From Perca fluviatilis (taxonomy: Eukaryota; Chordata; Actinopteri; Perciformes; Percidae), in assembly GCF_010015445.1 (NCBI RefSeq), contig NC_053118.1:8121781-8185780 (forward strand): 64,000 bases of DNA, in the 5' to 3' direction. A program made the position numbers and the translations under genes. This document shows, piece after piece, positions 1 to 19,352 of the stretch. The notes under the pieces are model-generated. The model had not been told where the DNA came from. It saw nothing but the letters and a program-made list of their open reading frames with translations, and did no database searches. The first letter of the stretch is position 1; each line of letters opens with the position of its first letter.

Positions 1-161
1 CATCGTTTAGTGCAGTTTAAAGAACTTTAGTCCAAACACTGATGCTCTGATTTGATTTCTAAAATACCTAGTCTATATCCACGATGATGTTCCACTTCGG
101 GGATTGCTCCGTTGCTGCCGGAAATTCCGCCGCATGTCCTTCCTCTTCCTCTGTCTTTTGC

Positions 162-600
162 TACGTTTACACGTGGCCGGCTATTTTCATAAACCGACAT
201 TTCAACCTCTCCGTTTTCAAAAATAACATCGTGCACAGCTGTCAGTTTTCAGAGAAGTGTTTGTTTACATGTACCCGTGTATATATGCCGTCAATGCAGT
301 CAAGAGTACGCCAAACCTGTAGGTGGCGGTGTAACGAGAAGCTGAAGCCCACGTTAGCCAATCAGGATCCCGAAAATGGCAACAACAGCAACCAATCATT
401 TCCTCTTTCTCTCTCTTGGCTGCCTAAACCTCCGTTTGTCTCAGTTTACATGCAAACGTGCAAACAAATATTTCAAAAATCTCCACTCTGGCCGGAGTTT
501 TTAGAAAGACTCGGTTTTAGAGGCGAATTCTGTGTAAACGAAGGGTACAAACGAAGGGAAATGTCTCCGTTTGTAAAAAGAACCATGTACGTGTAAACAG
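162..600. mobile_element. MITE with TIR starting TACGTTTACACGT
   Basis: The left end reads TACGTTTACACGTGG and the right end is its imperfect inverse, ACGTGTAAACAG. The second copy of the duplication has the same element at 25,122-25,560. An open frame runs through it on the plus strand (84-596) but has no recognisable domain, so it is not called as a gene. The superfamily is not assigned with confidence. Confidence 0.6.
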
Positions 601-1248
601 TATCTTTGTGTTGGCGTTCTAAACTCCGGTGGATTTCTGAGGACTATGGTTAACTGCTCCTCAGATCTCTAAATCTGGTAAATCCAGACAGCTAGCTAGA
701 CTATCTGTCCAATCGGAACAAGAAGTTCCTTCCCGAGGCTTTTTTGCGGCGGCACCGTCGCTTACCTCCCCCCAAGACGATTGTGATTGGTTTAAAGAAA
801 TGCCAATAAACCAGAGCATGTTTTTCTCCCATCCAGGAATGCTGTGGGGACTAGCCAGACCTTCCTCCGCGGCCCTGTGGAGGAAGGTCTGGACATGGGA
901 GACTACTAAATACCGAAACAAGTCAAAGCTTTATCATCTTTAGAGCAATGTAACATTCAGTGTATCCACAGGCCGTCTCTACTCAACATTAGAGTGCGGA
1001 TCGGGCCTCATTTTTCTGTCCGCGTCCGACCGAGCAGTAACCGAACCGGGCCCAAGCCCGACAGGCATTAAGATATTTATGTCAGAGCCCAACCCGAGCC
1101 CGACACCGATAAAATCTTGATTTTTTTTCTCATACTAATGACACATGTACGTTTGTTTGTGTGGAAAGCTTTTATTAAGCAACTGTAGGAAGGCATTTGG
1201 AAATGTCAACAGATGAGCGCATCAGTGCACACGGGGCAACAATAAGCT
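601..1248. other. No gene; dispersed repeat sequence
   Basis: About 607-940 is a dispersed fish-type repeat, shared with 25,567-25,948. Copy B has about 50 extra bases at 25,678-25,733 that copy A lacks. From about 1,010 there is a GC-rich stretch full of CCCGA/GGGCC motifs, resembling the hAT-type element seen at 47,137-47,813. No exon is seen. Confidence 0.5.
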
Positions 1249-1251
1249 TTT

Positions 1252-1431
1252 TAAAGATAATTTTTGGGGCATTTTAGGTATTTAATTGACAGGACAGCTG
1301 AAGACATGAAAGGGGAGAGAAAGGGGGAAATGACATGCAGCAGGGGAGTCGAACCCGGGCCCGCTGCGTCGAGGAGTAATCCTCTATGTATGGGCACCCG
1401 CTCTACCAACTGATCTATCCGGGAGCCCAAT
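1252..1431 (-). mobile_element. tRNA-derived SINE insertion
   Basis: Read on the minus strand, the head has a box A-like TGGTAGAGCGGG and a box B-like GGTTCGACTCC, followed by the CATGTC...CCCTTTCATGTCTTCAGCTGTCC tail region common in fish SINEs (shown in part). It is flanked by an 11-bp direct repeat, AATAAGCTTTT, at 1,241-1,251 and 1,432-1,442, as expected of a retrotransposition target-site duplication. Copy B of the segmental duplication lacks the SINE at the matching place (near 26,026). Confidence 0.75.
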
Positions 1432-1989
1432 AATAAGCTTTTTTAAATTTTAAATGTTCAGTGCCTTATTGCGCTGATGTGACCGAGCCCGACCCGAACC
1501 CGAACATCATTTCTAAATTGGGGGGGGGGGGGAGGACAAAGTCAATAAGTGTGAAAGAACTCATAATTGATGATGATGATCACTTTTAATTGAATAGTGT
1601 TGATTTAAACAGGATTTAAACAGGTAAATGCAGTCCGATCTGTATTTCTTTCATGTGATTATACAACAAAACATGTCCTTTTCTGCAGCTCGGGGTTCTC
1701 GATGGAAACACGGACATGTTGATGATGTTGTGAAGTTGTTAAACAACCAACTTCGCCGATGAGAATGGAATTCAGAAATATGACGTAGCTTTAAAATCAA
1801 TGGTATGTAACTCCAGCTACAATCGTCACATCTGAAAGTGACAATATGAGGAATCATCTGTTGTCTGCCTGTTGACAGCGAGACAACACACTTTCACTGC
1901 TATTCTCATATTTTTATGACCATCAATGTCACCGACAATATTTTACTACAAATCAGATACAATCCTTCCCTTTCACTACAGTGTGAAAG

Positions 1990-2313
1990 TTAAAGGTGCA
2001 GTAGGTACGACTTATAAAACTAACTTTCATATTTGCTGAAACTGACCCCATGTTCCAGTAGAACTACAAGAAGCAGGTCATTTAAAAGAATCCACAGCTC
2101 CTTGTTCAGATGCACCAATCAGGGCCGGGGGGGTGTGTGTCTAACTGCGTGTCAATCACTGCTCATGCATTCATTCTCCCTTGTGGGGGGAGGGGCTTAG
2201 GAGACCGTTTTGGGCTTTAGTAGAAAGGGGGGTAGGGACTGAGAAGTAATCGATGTTCACATTTTTTGTCTAAGACCTACACATCTTCACAATCCTACCT
2301 GCAGCACCTTTAA
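1990..2313. mobile_element. MITE, TIR TTAAAGGTGCAGTAGGT
   Basis: The ends are inverted: TTAAAGGTGCAGTAGGTA on the left and CTACCTGCAGCACCTTTAA on the right. A sister copy lies at about 27,017-27,387 and a left-end fragment at about 52,508-52,640. There is no coding capacity. Confidence 0.6.
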
Positions 2314-2379
2314 AACTGCTTGATGTATGAACAGAAAGCTCACTTCAGTAATTGTTCTATGGTGTAAGTAAAGATTGAT

Positions 2380-2673
2380 TTAACCCTTTTTGGTTTTCTG
2401 GGTCAAAACTTTAAATAAAAACTTTTTTTTCCAACATTTTGGCCGTCTTTTTTTCGACAATTTTGTCGCTTTTCCCCAAGTTGTTTTTTCAAATGCTATA
2501 AAATTGAAGAAAACACCCAAATTTAATGAAAGTAGTGACCTGATCAATTATTTTATATTTGAAAAACGTATGGAACTATCCACGTTAATTATTTTGTGAC
2601 AATTTAGTTGAAAGAAACCCAAATTTCGGATTGAAAATGGGTCAAATTGACCCGAGGACAACAGGAGGGTTAA
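2380..2673. mobile_element. Dispersed element ending in GACAACAGGAGGGTTAA
   Basis: AT-rich repeat that begins with TTAACCC and ends with a GGGTCAAATTGACCC core and GGAGGGTTAA. The same family appears at 27,455-27,750 and, in a longer form, at 8,801-9,307 and 32,609-33,123. It is probably a non-autonomous DNA transposon. Poly-T stretches produce meaningless open frames. Confidence 0.5.
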
Positions 2674-3088
2674 AGGGCGTGCGCTGCGTTACCAGGCGCC
2701 ACTCTAAAAACAGAACGATCCCTGAGGGATTACCTGAAGCTGGACATTCTCTGCAGACTGATGTTGGCACTGAGGTATAGGCTGGAGTAAGAGACAACAG
2801 GGCTCGCTGCACTGACACCACAACAGATCTATTGGATGATTCTAAGAAAATACTTTGTCCTACTATGTCACGTGCTGTCCTCAATGAGGCTTTGCATAGC
2901 TTTTCAAAGTGTGCTGAAATGACTGCAAAGCAGTGGCTGAAGCCTTCGGGGCTAGATGTACAGAGACCCTGCTGTGGCAGAAGGAGAGAGAAGCTGACAG
3001 GAGTAATGTTTTTTTTCTTTCGTGTTCATGAAGCCGCGTCGGCGACTGTCTTCGTCTTTGTGTTGCCACGAGACCAAAAGCTGATCAC
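2674..3088. other. Region downstream of sulfotransferase copy A; no gene seen
   Basis: Read on the minus strand this is sequence 3' of the sulfotransferase stop codon, displaced by the hAT insertion at 3,089-3,761. It matches 27,751-28,180 in copy B, where it directly follows the stop and may be 3' UTR. Small open frames on both strands have no recognisable domain. Confidence 0.4.
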
Positions 3089-3761
3089 CAGTGTTGCCAC
3101 AGTTACTTTGAAAAAGTAACTTAGTTACTTTACAGATTACTTGATTTTAAAAGTAATTTAGTTACTTTACAGATTACTACAACATAGGCCTACTGCCCGA
3201 CAAACTTCTTCAACTCTCCCCCACTTACTGGTTTTGCACCGAAGTCCAGCTTTTGTTGTTTGGGTGGTGGTGGGCCTCCTGCTCTCTGCTTCGCACCGCC
3301 TGCTGGGACTTGCTCTGTAAGTTTGACTGCAGTGCTGCGACTCCAAATGTTTCTTCAAATTTGACGTAGTGTTTTTGTAGCTAGATAGCACTTTGTCGCC
3401 ACCAGCACAGAGTGTACAACCAACCTTAATATTGCCGTCTTTAGCTGACACAAACTCAAAATAGTGACTGTATTTCCAGCTAGAAAGCGCGCATCTCTCT
3501 CCTCCCTCCATTGTTGTTTACGTTTGTGTCGCTGCGTGGTACATGTGAACTGTCCTCATGCTGAAAACGTGACCTGTCGCATATGTGACTACACTGCCCT
3601 TCACTGCAAGAAGAAAGCAAAAATATATATGTTTACTAAGGAAAATGACAAAAATAGTAACGCACAGTGACTTGGATAAGTAACTTTAATCTGATTACTG
3701 GTTTGGAAATAGTAACGCGTTAGATTACTCGTTACTGATTACGCGTTACGTGGCATCACTG
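3089..3761 (-). mobile_element. hAT-family non-autonomous transposon with BED-finger fragment
   Basis: The element starts CAGTGTTGCCAC and ends GTGGCATCACTG, an imperfect inverted pair of hAT type. It is flanked by a perfect 8-bp target-site duplication, CTGATCAC, at 3,081-3,088 and 3,762-3,769. Copy B at 28,180-28,190 shows the empty site with one CTGATCAC. On the minus strand an open frame (3,167-3,511) begins with a BED-type zinc finger: Cys32, Cys35, His55 and His60 with aromatic WKYSHYFEF ahead of it, typical of the N-terminus of hAT transposases. The DDE catalytic part is absent. The insertion sits 4 bp beyond the sulfotransferase stop codon, so it would lie in that gene's 3' UTR. Confidence 0.85.
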
Positions 3762-3765
3762 CTGA

Positions 3766-11002
<7,237 letters not shown>

Positions 11003-11007
11003 GATGG

Positions 11008-11695
11008 CTAAAGCAGAAGCAAATCCAAAAACAGCAGTAGTTTTCATTCAAGGCTCCATAGATATATTTTACATACATTACACATTCACAGTGTTCTCAC
11101 TTCATCTGTCATCATTCACCAGCAGATCTTCAAAACTAGTTGGCTGCTACTCCCAGATGTGGAGGAAGTACTCACATGTGTTAATGCACTAAAAGTTAAA
11201 GTAGCAATACCACAGTGTAAAAATACTTGGTTACAAGGGAAAGTCCTGCATTCAAAAACCCCACTGAAAAGTACAAAAGTATCAGCATCAAAACAAGTAT
11301 GAGGTACGTAAGTACCAACAGTAAAAGAAATCCTCATTCAGCAGAATAATCTATACAACTGGTATGATGTTTAAATGTTGTAGCCGGTAAAGGTGCAGCT
11401 CATTTGACCGACTTTATATTCTGCTGGGTACTTTAATCTAGAATCATCATTTATTAGCTGATTATATTTGGTTTTAATAACCTGAAAAGGCACTAAATCT
11501 GTCAGATTAATGTGGTGCAGCAAAAAGTACAATATCTCCCTCTGAGATGTAGAGGAGTGCAAGTAGAAAGGAGCAGAACACGGGACCTGGAACGTGCACT
11601 CAGGTAGGCCACAGTAGTCTACATCCCAGCTCGTCCAGGTCCACTCAGTGGAAAAAAGGTGCCCGTAGTCACCAACATGCTGCATACAGCCGTAC
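11008..11695 (-). other. Intron 1 of sulfotransferase copy A
   Basis: This is the intron between the non-coding first exon and the exon with the start codon. It contains part of a dispersed repeat (about 11,180-11,340) with the GTACAAAAGTATCAGCATC type text also found in copy B. No further exon is seen. Confidence 0.6.
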
Positions 11696-11795
11696 CTGCT
11701 GCGCGCTCTTCTGTCCGCTGGGTTCTCTCTCTCCGTCCACCACGCGCACCTTGATCAGCCCACTTCACTCTTAGAAATCTGCTGCTCTTTTTATT
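11696..11795 (-). promoter_or_regulatory. Non-coding first exon and proximal promoter of sulfotransferase copy A
   Basis: On the minus strand a donor GCAGCAG/GTACGG ends an untranslated exon at 11,696. About 30 bp upstream of the presumed start, at 11,820-11,827, the sequence reads GGTTTATAGC, a weak TATA-like box. Copy B has GGTTTATATAGC at the same place, 2 bp longer and closer to consensus. The exact transcription start is inferred, not seen. Confidence 0.55.
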
Positions 11796-12058
11796 TTTCT
11801 AATTCTTTTCACCCACTCTGCTATAAACCGTGGTCCCTCCCCCGGCGGTCCCTCCCCCGGCAGTCCCACCTCTTCGGCCCGGCTGCGCGCTGCTGAACGC
11901 CCCGCTGACAGAAAGCAGCTCCGAGAACTGACACAGAGGTTCCCTCCCTCCCTCCCTTCCTCGCTCCCTTCCTTCCCGCTATAAGATCACCTCAGCTCAC
12001 CTCCTCACACATCACCCAGCGATGACAGGCTGAGGGAGAGGGGATGGGGTGGGGGGTT

Positions 12059-14400
12059 GGTAAAGAGAAGCGCAGCGCCGGCCGAGCCTTTTGGGGGCCC
12101 TAAGCAGAATTTGATTTGGGGGGCCCCCACCACATGGAGTCACCTATGCTTGACAATTATTGACACAAATGTCACACTATAATGTTACTTTTCTAAATGA
12201 ATACAGTGAGGTTATGTATTAATACAGTGACTGATTATGAACTACTGTCCCCCTGGGCACAGATGCATAAGGACCCTCCCCCCCTACTCTATTTGTGCAA
12301 AAGTGGGTGCAAACGGCAAGGGGGGGGTCCCCCAGAAAATTTTGAATTTGGTAGATGTGATTTCCTGTATTCTGGTGCATTTTGGGGATGGTCAGCTGGA
12401 GAAGGACAATACCTAAATTTAGATTCATAGCCTTTTGCTTTTTGACTTATTAAGGTAGTGACTTCACGCAACTACTTGGGCTTCAGGGCCAAACAACACG
12501 TTCAATCCCATAGGACTTTATGTTCGATTAAAATATGACATCTATTTATCCTAATAGGGATGCATATTTAGATTTATTTTCCTGCCCGATAGCCCGCCCG
12601 TGTTAACCGCTTATTAACAGTTAATAATCAGCTGACTAAGTCCAAGTGCACCCTTCTGGGAGAGTTAGCAGCCACAATGTTGCGTACATTGTTGTTGACA
12701 CATGCAGAACATTCCCAGTCCCCAAGTCTCCACCACATCAATTAGTTTAGCTGCATGGTTGTGAGCTGTGGGTCTGCCTGACATACTCTGTGTTAGTAGG
12801 AAGTAGGGCTGGGCGATATGGCCTCAAAGAAATCAGATTTTTTCACAAAGAAATCTGATTCATGATTTAAATCGATTCCCCCACCCCCCCTACTTAAAAT
12901 CAATCTACAGACGACAAATAAATGACAAGATCACACACACACACACACACACACATGGGGCATGTATATGCCAATTTTATGTAAATATATATTGGTTTGA
13001 GTGTTTTCCCTACCATTGTATTGGAGGGGGGGGGGGCGCCCTCCGTGAAAGAATGACAAAATGATATTATGCTATATATTCAACAAATTATATAATTATG
13101 CTATATATTCAGGGTTCATTCGCATTTTAACCAATACTTTTCCATGACTTTTTGGCAAATTTCCATGACTATGCGTTCCTGAAAATGTCATTTGACATTA
13201 TCCAATAAGAATAAAAATCTGTGTTAAAGTTTACCCTCAGAGGTTTAACTATAAAATAAATGACAATTTATGTGGTTCATAGTGGGATTCATAATATCGC
13301 TCCTCAAATAGAATGTTGAGGTTACGACGACGTGAAAATACATTTATTAATCACATATTATTATGCTGTGTTAAAAAAAAAAAAAATTCCATGACTTTTC
13401 CAAAACCTTTCCAGGCCTGGAATTTGCATTTTTCAAATTCCATAACTTTTCCATGTTTTTTCAAAGCGTATGAACCCTGTATATTCAACAACAACTAAAC
13501 AGATGCGTGAGATAAAGCTGTTTTCACACATACAGGTTCACTTCTCGTTCCTCAGTAAACGTTCAATTCATTTTGACTTTAGTCGCGCAACCTTGCCCCT
13601 ATTTTCACCTGTTGCTGAGTAACGTACATTAGCATGCCATGGTCTCATGAGTGTAGTGTTAGAAATAAAAATAATCAGTCAAGCTGGCTGTGCTTTATGA
13701 GGATACAAATTATAGTTGAATAGTATAGTGTGTTTAGTGGAAAAGCACTGTGACAGCTTAGTCATGCAAAAAAGAGAAAAGGATACTGTTGTACGTGCAG
13801 AAAGCAGAACTGTATGACGGTGGTCAGAAAGCAACAAGAGTGCAGCCACAAACGATAATATCAGTTTGATATCAGTTTGACCATGAAAGTAAGTCACTCC
13901 TCAACCTGTGACGGACAACAGTGGCGCATTGTTCTTTCTGACCATCAGCATAGTTAAAGTCTGTCTAACAACTGATGAAGAGGGCGTGTGCCAAAAGACT
14001 GGGACCAGTCTGTGCACCAACCAGGGGGGGCTAAGTCTAAACCACGGTACTCCTCCAACTTTTAATAAACAAATCAAAATGCTCTTAGAGACTGATATAT
14101 GAATTCATGTATAAGCCAGAAAATTCAGTCTGATGAGAGAAGCCTGTGTGCCTGCTCAACTCGGACCCGTGTACACGTTTATGCTCTTATGATTTTACTT
14201 AAATAAATACTTTAAATCCTCTCCTTGCCTACTTAGTGGATTTTGAAACGCACAGTAGCATACCTGTAGCAAGGTCCTTCGTAGTAACTAGCGGTAAAAA
14301 CAAACAAAGAGGAGCTCTGTGCTATGGAGGAAATATTTATTCATAATTCAAAGTCCAAAGAGAAAACAAAGCGAGATGAAATTAAAAAAATATTATTATT
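12059..14400. other. Spacer: repeats, no gene seen
   Basis: The spacer contains G-rich runs, a short (CA)n at about 12,931-12,954, and the TIR element at 13,110-13,479. The stretch near 12,806-12,890 (GGGCTGGGCGATATGG then AAATCGATTCC) resembles the ends of a common fish hAT-type miniature element. No open frame longer than noise has a recognisable domain. Confidence 0.5.
13110..13479. mobile_element. MITE with TIR CAGGGTTCAT
   Basis: The left end CAGGGTTCATTCGC and right end GCGTATGAACCCTG form an inverted pair, with TATATT directly flanking both sides as a possible target-site duplication. The interior repeats the TTTCCATGACTTT motif in several places. Confidence 0.65.
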
Positions 14401-14420
14401 TTTTTTTAATTTTCCATTTG

Positions 14421-14680
14421 GCATTGGCTTTTGAATTTAATATTTGGCTTTTGAATTTCAATTTATCATTGGCTTTTAATTTTCATTTAATATTTGGCTT
14501 TTGAATTTCAATTTAACATTGGCTTTTAATTTTCATTTAATATTTGGCTTTTGAATTTCAATTTATCATTGGCTTTTAATTTTCATTTAATATTTGGCTT
14601 TTGAATTTCAATTTAACATTGGATTTTCATTTGGATTTAATATTTGGCTTTTGAATTTCCATTTAACATTGCCTTTTCGT
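14421..14680. repeat. 50-bp minisatellite
   Basis: About five tandem units of roughly 50 bp alternate TTGGCTTTTGAATTTCAATT with TTGGCTTTTAATTTTCATTT. The last units are degenerate. It abuts the left arm of the foldback element that starts near 14,691. Confidence 0.85.
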
Positions 14681-14690
14681 TTGGACTTGA

Positions 14691-16227
14691 CACATGTCAA
14701 TGTAAATGAGGAGCAGTGGCCCAAAGGCTGGTGGGAGGGTCTGAAACGAAAGGGGTGCAGAGGCACCTTATGAACAGCAGGGGGAGCTGACTGCTGAGGA
14801 GCATCTGTCTGCAGCTTCAGGCTGCCTTGGCCTCTTATTTCACATGATAGAAAATGATGATGTAGGCTAAACATAAATGACATTTCATGCAACAACAGTG
14901 AAGTTTTCATGTAGTTACTATAATTGGGCCCGTGTTAGTGAGGACTACATTAGGACTGTATTTTAACGTACAATATGTAACTTTCTGCCGCTAGGGGTCT
15001 CTAAACCAAAACAATGGACGGTAAAACTGGACTTTTGATGACGTTGGGAAGTTGCGTGGAATTATGGGAGTTTTTGGTGTTAAACACCTTCGCTGCCGGT
15101 TAGAATGCATCAGTTAACAGACGAGTTTACCCATTCAAGTTTATTCAAGTTACATTTATTCATGTTATTGTAATAAAATAGCTGCAGGTTCCCCAACATA
15201 ATTACGTTTTTCTTGATTAGATTTGTATTTGTAGCTGACCAGTTAGCTAGTGAGCCAGCAAGCTAACAGTAGCCAGCAGCTAAAACACAAAATATTTCAC
15301 ACATCAATGTCACCTTTTGGATGGTTTCAACACCGGGGCGGACGCGGTGTCACTACCCAAAGTTTGTCGAGTGCAGATGTGAGTTGCGCATGCTCAGATT
15401 TAAACGGCTTACGGCATGACGTGTCATACCTAGACGTGTGTGCTAGCTAGCTTGCTAAATTAGCATTAGATTAATCGTCTATCTATACAGTTAACGTTAC
15501 TAGTGAAGTTATTCGTGGGTTAGCTCAGTCCTGTTAACTGTGGTCGAAACAGTCATACTAAAAATAACTTTATTAGCGTGTTGAAAGATGTTGTAACCTC
15601 ATAATGTTACCCACAAAGCATTGGAAAAGTACACGGGCTGTTCAAAAGGCCGTCAATCAGGAGTGATTGTTGTGAGTAGCCTACAAGTATGGAAAGCTAG
15701 CGCGGACACGCACCTCACACCGCGCGCACCACCCGGAGAAAAAAGTGAGAGAAAGAAAAAGGAGAGGTCGCAGTTCAGACGATGACTATCCAGTTGAGAT
15801 TGTGTGTATGTGCGTCCTCGAGAACTGACCACACACAAACACACGTAGCAGCCATGTTTCTATTGTTGCTTAATTAAATAAAACATCAAAAGAGAGAAGT
15901 TGTCTGAGTCCGTGTTTTAAACAGACACACCTGGGGCGAAGTTGGGAACCAGAATCAGCTTTAAATACAGTCCTAATGTAGTCCTCACTAACACGGGCCC
16001 AATTATAGTAACTACATGAAAACTTCACTGTTGTTGCATGAAATGTCGTTTGTGTTTAACCTCATTTTCTATCATGTGAAATAAGAGGCCAAGGCAGCCT
16101 GAAGCTGTAGACAGATGCTCCCCAGCTGTCAGCTCCCCCTGCTGTTCATAAGGTGCCCCTGCACCCCTTTCGTTTCAGACCCTCCCACCAGCCTTTGGGC
16201 CACTGCTCCTCATTTACATTGACATGT
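14691..16227. mobile_element. Large foldback element with ~270-bp inverted arms
   Basis: The left arm (14,691 to about 14,962) and right arm (about 15,961-16,227) are inverted near-copies: ACTACATTAGGACTGTATTT pairs with AAATACAGTCCTAATGTAGT, and the outer CACATGTCAATG pairs with CATTGACATGTG. The 1-kb core contains sequence beginning ACAATATGTAACTTTCTGCC, which reads like another mobile element, and no open frame with a domain. The superfamily is unknown. Confidence 0.7.
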
Positions 16228-17380
16228 GGTCCGTGTACTTTTTCGTTCATTCGATTTTCATTTCATAAACAGGTATTAAAAAACAAAAAACGAATGGTTA
16301 TTTGATTTTCGTTTTAAAATACAACATTTGAATTTGAAATACAAGGCGTTTTTTCCTTTTCATGGTCAAAAGGGAATGGGAGAAATTTAAAATATGCTGT
16401 GATTTTCATTTTCTATTTCATATAACAAAAATAAAATCACTCGGAAATAGAAATGAAAAAAGGCTTGTTTTTTTATATTCATAGACCGGATGTTGTCATT
16501 TCCATGGCAACAGCCCCAGCGTAGCCTACCAGTGTTGCTTTCAGCCCAGGCTAAAATTACTGCTTGGGGGGAGTTTTATTTCATAATGTAACATTTATTT
16601 ATTCCCCTCTCTCCCTGCCTCCCTCTGACTCTCTGTCTCTACCTGCCGCAGACAACTTCGTCCGAAGAGAGTCGAACCAGCTGAGGAAACAGACTTTCAG
16701 TTCAGGGCTGTAACGTTACCGTTATATTACCGTTACCAATCCCAGCAAACTTTCTGTTGCTGCCGTTAAGCTTGCTGATCTGGCAGAGAGTCACCGGGGG
16801 TTCGGGATCAGATCATAGGGATCAGACCTCCGGTGCTGGGTCTATTATTCTAATATTAGCTGCTGCAGCTAGCTAGCAGCTAGCCTCCAGCCCTGTGACC
16901 TTGGTCCCCGCGGTTCGCTCCCCGGTGTTGACTGACTCTGGTCCGTCTGCAGAGCTGGCGTTACCCGCTCTAGCTGAGCTGGGAATCTGCCGCGCTCGTG
17001 ATTTATTCATATTTTCTTTTCTTTGCAGTGATATGCTATGATGAACTGATGTCAGGCAGGCTGGCTAGTTGCTTTTAGTCGGAGTCTGTGAGATAACCAA
17101 ACTTCCTTTGAATATAATGTGCATATGAATAGACGGGATAAATACAAGTCCCCGGAAATAAATAAAAGTATTATATTTTTTCATTGGTGACGATTTGCGG
17201 TATCTGAGTGCCGCGCAAATGCACGGTCGCAAGGAGCGGCGTCCGCCAGTAACCCCTACGCGTGCCGAGGCGCGAGGGCCCGTCCATCGCTGCTTGCAGC
17301 TTTAATTTTGTTTTATTTTTTTCTATTACTTTCATTCTATTACTTTGATCATGTAAAACACAGCAGGACATGAAGATGCA
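16228..17380. other. Spacer without recognised gene
   Basis: A GC-rich stretch (16,600-17,040) with a polypyrimidine tract and TTTCTTTGCAG (about 17,020-17,029) looks like a splice acceptor on the plus strand. No long open frame follows. It could be a non-coding exon or part of a transposon. The rwdd1 first exon, expected upstream of 21,973, was looked for here and not found. Confidence 0.3.
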
Positions 17381-17777
17381 CTACAGTTTTTTTCAATTGC
17401 TTAAGCACAATTTTGAAAACAGGGACAGTCTTTTTCAAAACACTACACACAATTAACACAACCACGCACCCAATTAGCATAACACCTTTGCACAATGAAA
17501 CACGCTTGCAAAAACTATACACTAATTTATAAAAAACATATTTTTTTAGCATATGAAACACACACGTTTCATTTGATTTAAGTTTTAAACAGATACACAC
17601 TGCTGTTGCTAACCTAAAACACTTTTAGCAATTCTACTTCTCAGTGATTAGAGTACTGTAAATGAATTACAATTAAATTTACAATAAGTTCACCAAACAC
17701 TACACAAGACCAATGCTGCAGACTGAGGAAAATATCATCCATTTCTCTCCATATACCCAAATCAGTCAACATGGAGA

Positions 17778-17943
17778 ATCACAAGTTTTCATGCTACTAC
17801 AGTAGTGTGCATAACATTGTTAGCTCAGCAAACAGACAAACATAAAATACGGTATCCTGTACTGGATACCGTATTTTATGTTTGTCTGTTTGCTGAGCTA
17901 ACAATGTTATGCACACTACTGTAGTAGCATGAAAACTTGTGAT
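17778..17943. repeat. Perfect 80-bp inverted repeat with 6-bp loop
   Basis: Arms 17,778-17,857 and 17,864-17,943 are exact reverse complements around the loop TGTACT. The match breaks at 17,777/17,944. It would form a long hairpin. A poly-A run of about 18 follows. Confidence 0.95.
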
Positions 17944-18619
17944 CACAAAAAAAAAAAAAAAAATCTGACAAAGTACTGAAAATACTAGACATTATCTCTT
18001 CACCTAGCTGGATCTGGCCAACAGAATTTCATCAACATCACAGCCGATATATATCCTCATTGGCAAGACAACCGTCTTGAATGTCGAATCCATCCTTGCA
18101 AAGCTGCGGCGTCGACTTGGTCAAAGGCGTCCTCCATGGCCTCAATGAGGGGTACCTGAGCCTGGGGCCAGAGATTGTAAACCCTTGCGTGAATATGGGC
18201 CCCCTTCCTCCTTGTCGTTCTCAACCCTCAATCCTCAAATATCACAGTGAGGGGTATCAAAAGTGCTGATATGGTGCATACAATGAGCAGCTGATTACTG
18301 TAACTGTACACAGGTATCTTTTACCAGTTTCCTTGCCGAAATGTCCTTATGACAGAGGTCACTGTAGGGTTATATCAGCTAAATTGGGCCACTTTTTGGG
18401 AAAACGTTTGGGACAATTATACAATACCATATATGCCTTTTCCATGTGTTTTTATGATTAATAATGACTGTTTTTGATAATTTTGTGTTGAAATTATGTA
18501 ATAAAATATAATTATTTAGGCCCTACAGTTCTTGAAACATCAGCTCTGCCAACATTTTTTGCATGAGCAGTTTCAGGTAAAATGGACCAGTCAAGCTGCA
18601 AAGGGAAATAGTCATTTAT

Positions 18620-19322
18620 CATTAAAGCGCCCATATTATACTCATTTTCAGGTTCATAATTGTATTTTAAGGTTGTACCAGAATAGGTTTACATGGTTTA
18701 ATTTTCAAAAAACACCATATTTTAGTTGTACTGCACAGCTCTCTCACTGCTGCAGATCCTCTTTTCACCTGGTTTCTGTTTTAGCTACAGAGTGAGACCT
18801 CTTTTCTTCTACTTCTTCTGTACTATCTTTGATTGCACTTGCACATGCTCAGTAGCTCAGATGTAGATCATGTCAGCTAGCTAGCTCCATAGAAGTAAAA
18901 GACAGGCTGTTTCTCCAACTTCAGTCAGTTACAAGGCAGGATTAGCTGGGAGACTTCTAAATGAGGGCGCACATGTAAGTAGTTCTTTTGTAGATTATGG
19001 TGAACTTGTGTGTGTTGTAGCAGTGCTTTGCTATTGAGAACGACGTAGCATGCTAGTTATTAGTATTATTATTTAAAAAAAACAAACCAAACTAACGGTT
19101 GCGGTTAGCCACCTCGTTTCGGATTGTGACGTCACAGTCCGAGCCGATTTTGAACAGCTCACTAGGAGACTGAAGGCAGGACACATTCAGAAACCTGTAT
19201 CTCACTCAAAACAGCATGGATGGATTTTTTTCAAAGTTTGTATGTGTGTGGAAGCACCAGAGACACAAAAGAACACCCCAAATCCCAGAAAAAGTGTTTT
19301 TTTCATAATATGGGCACTTTAA
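18620..19322. mobile_element. MITE with TIR TTAAAG(C/T)GCCCATATTAT
   Basis: It starts ATTAAAGCGCCCATATTATA and ends CATAATATGGGCACTTTAA, flanked by TTAA-like bases. A second copy at about 37,350-39,024 is split by a hAT insertion. Confidence 0.7.
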
Positions 19323-19352
19323 AACACAGTTGCTTATACAACCACATAACAT

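Noticed and set aside
84..596. 170-codon open frame on the plus strand
   Set aside because: It lies across a MITE, is present in broken form in copy B, and shows no recognisable domain.
1330..1428. A tRNA gene on the minus strand
   Set aside because: A- and B-box-like motifs are present, but it has a SINE tail and flanking target-site duplication and no proper cloverleaf was made out.
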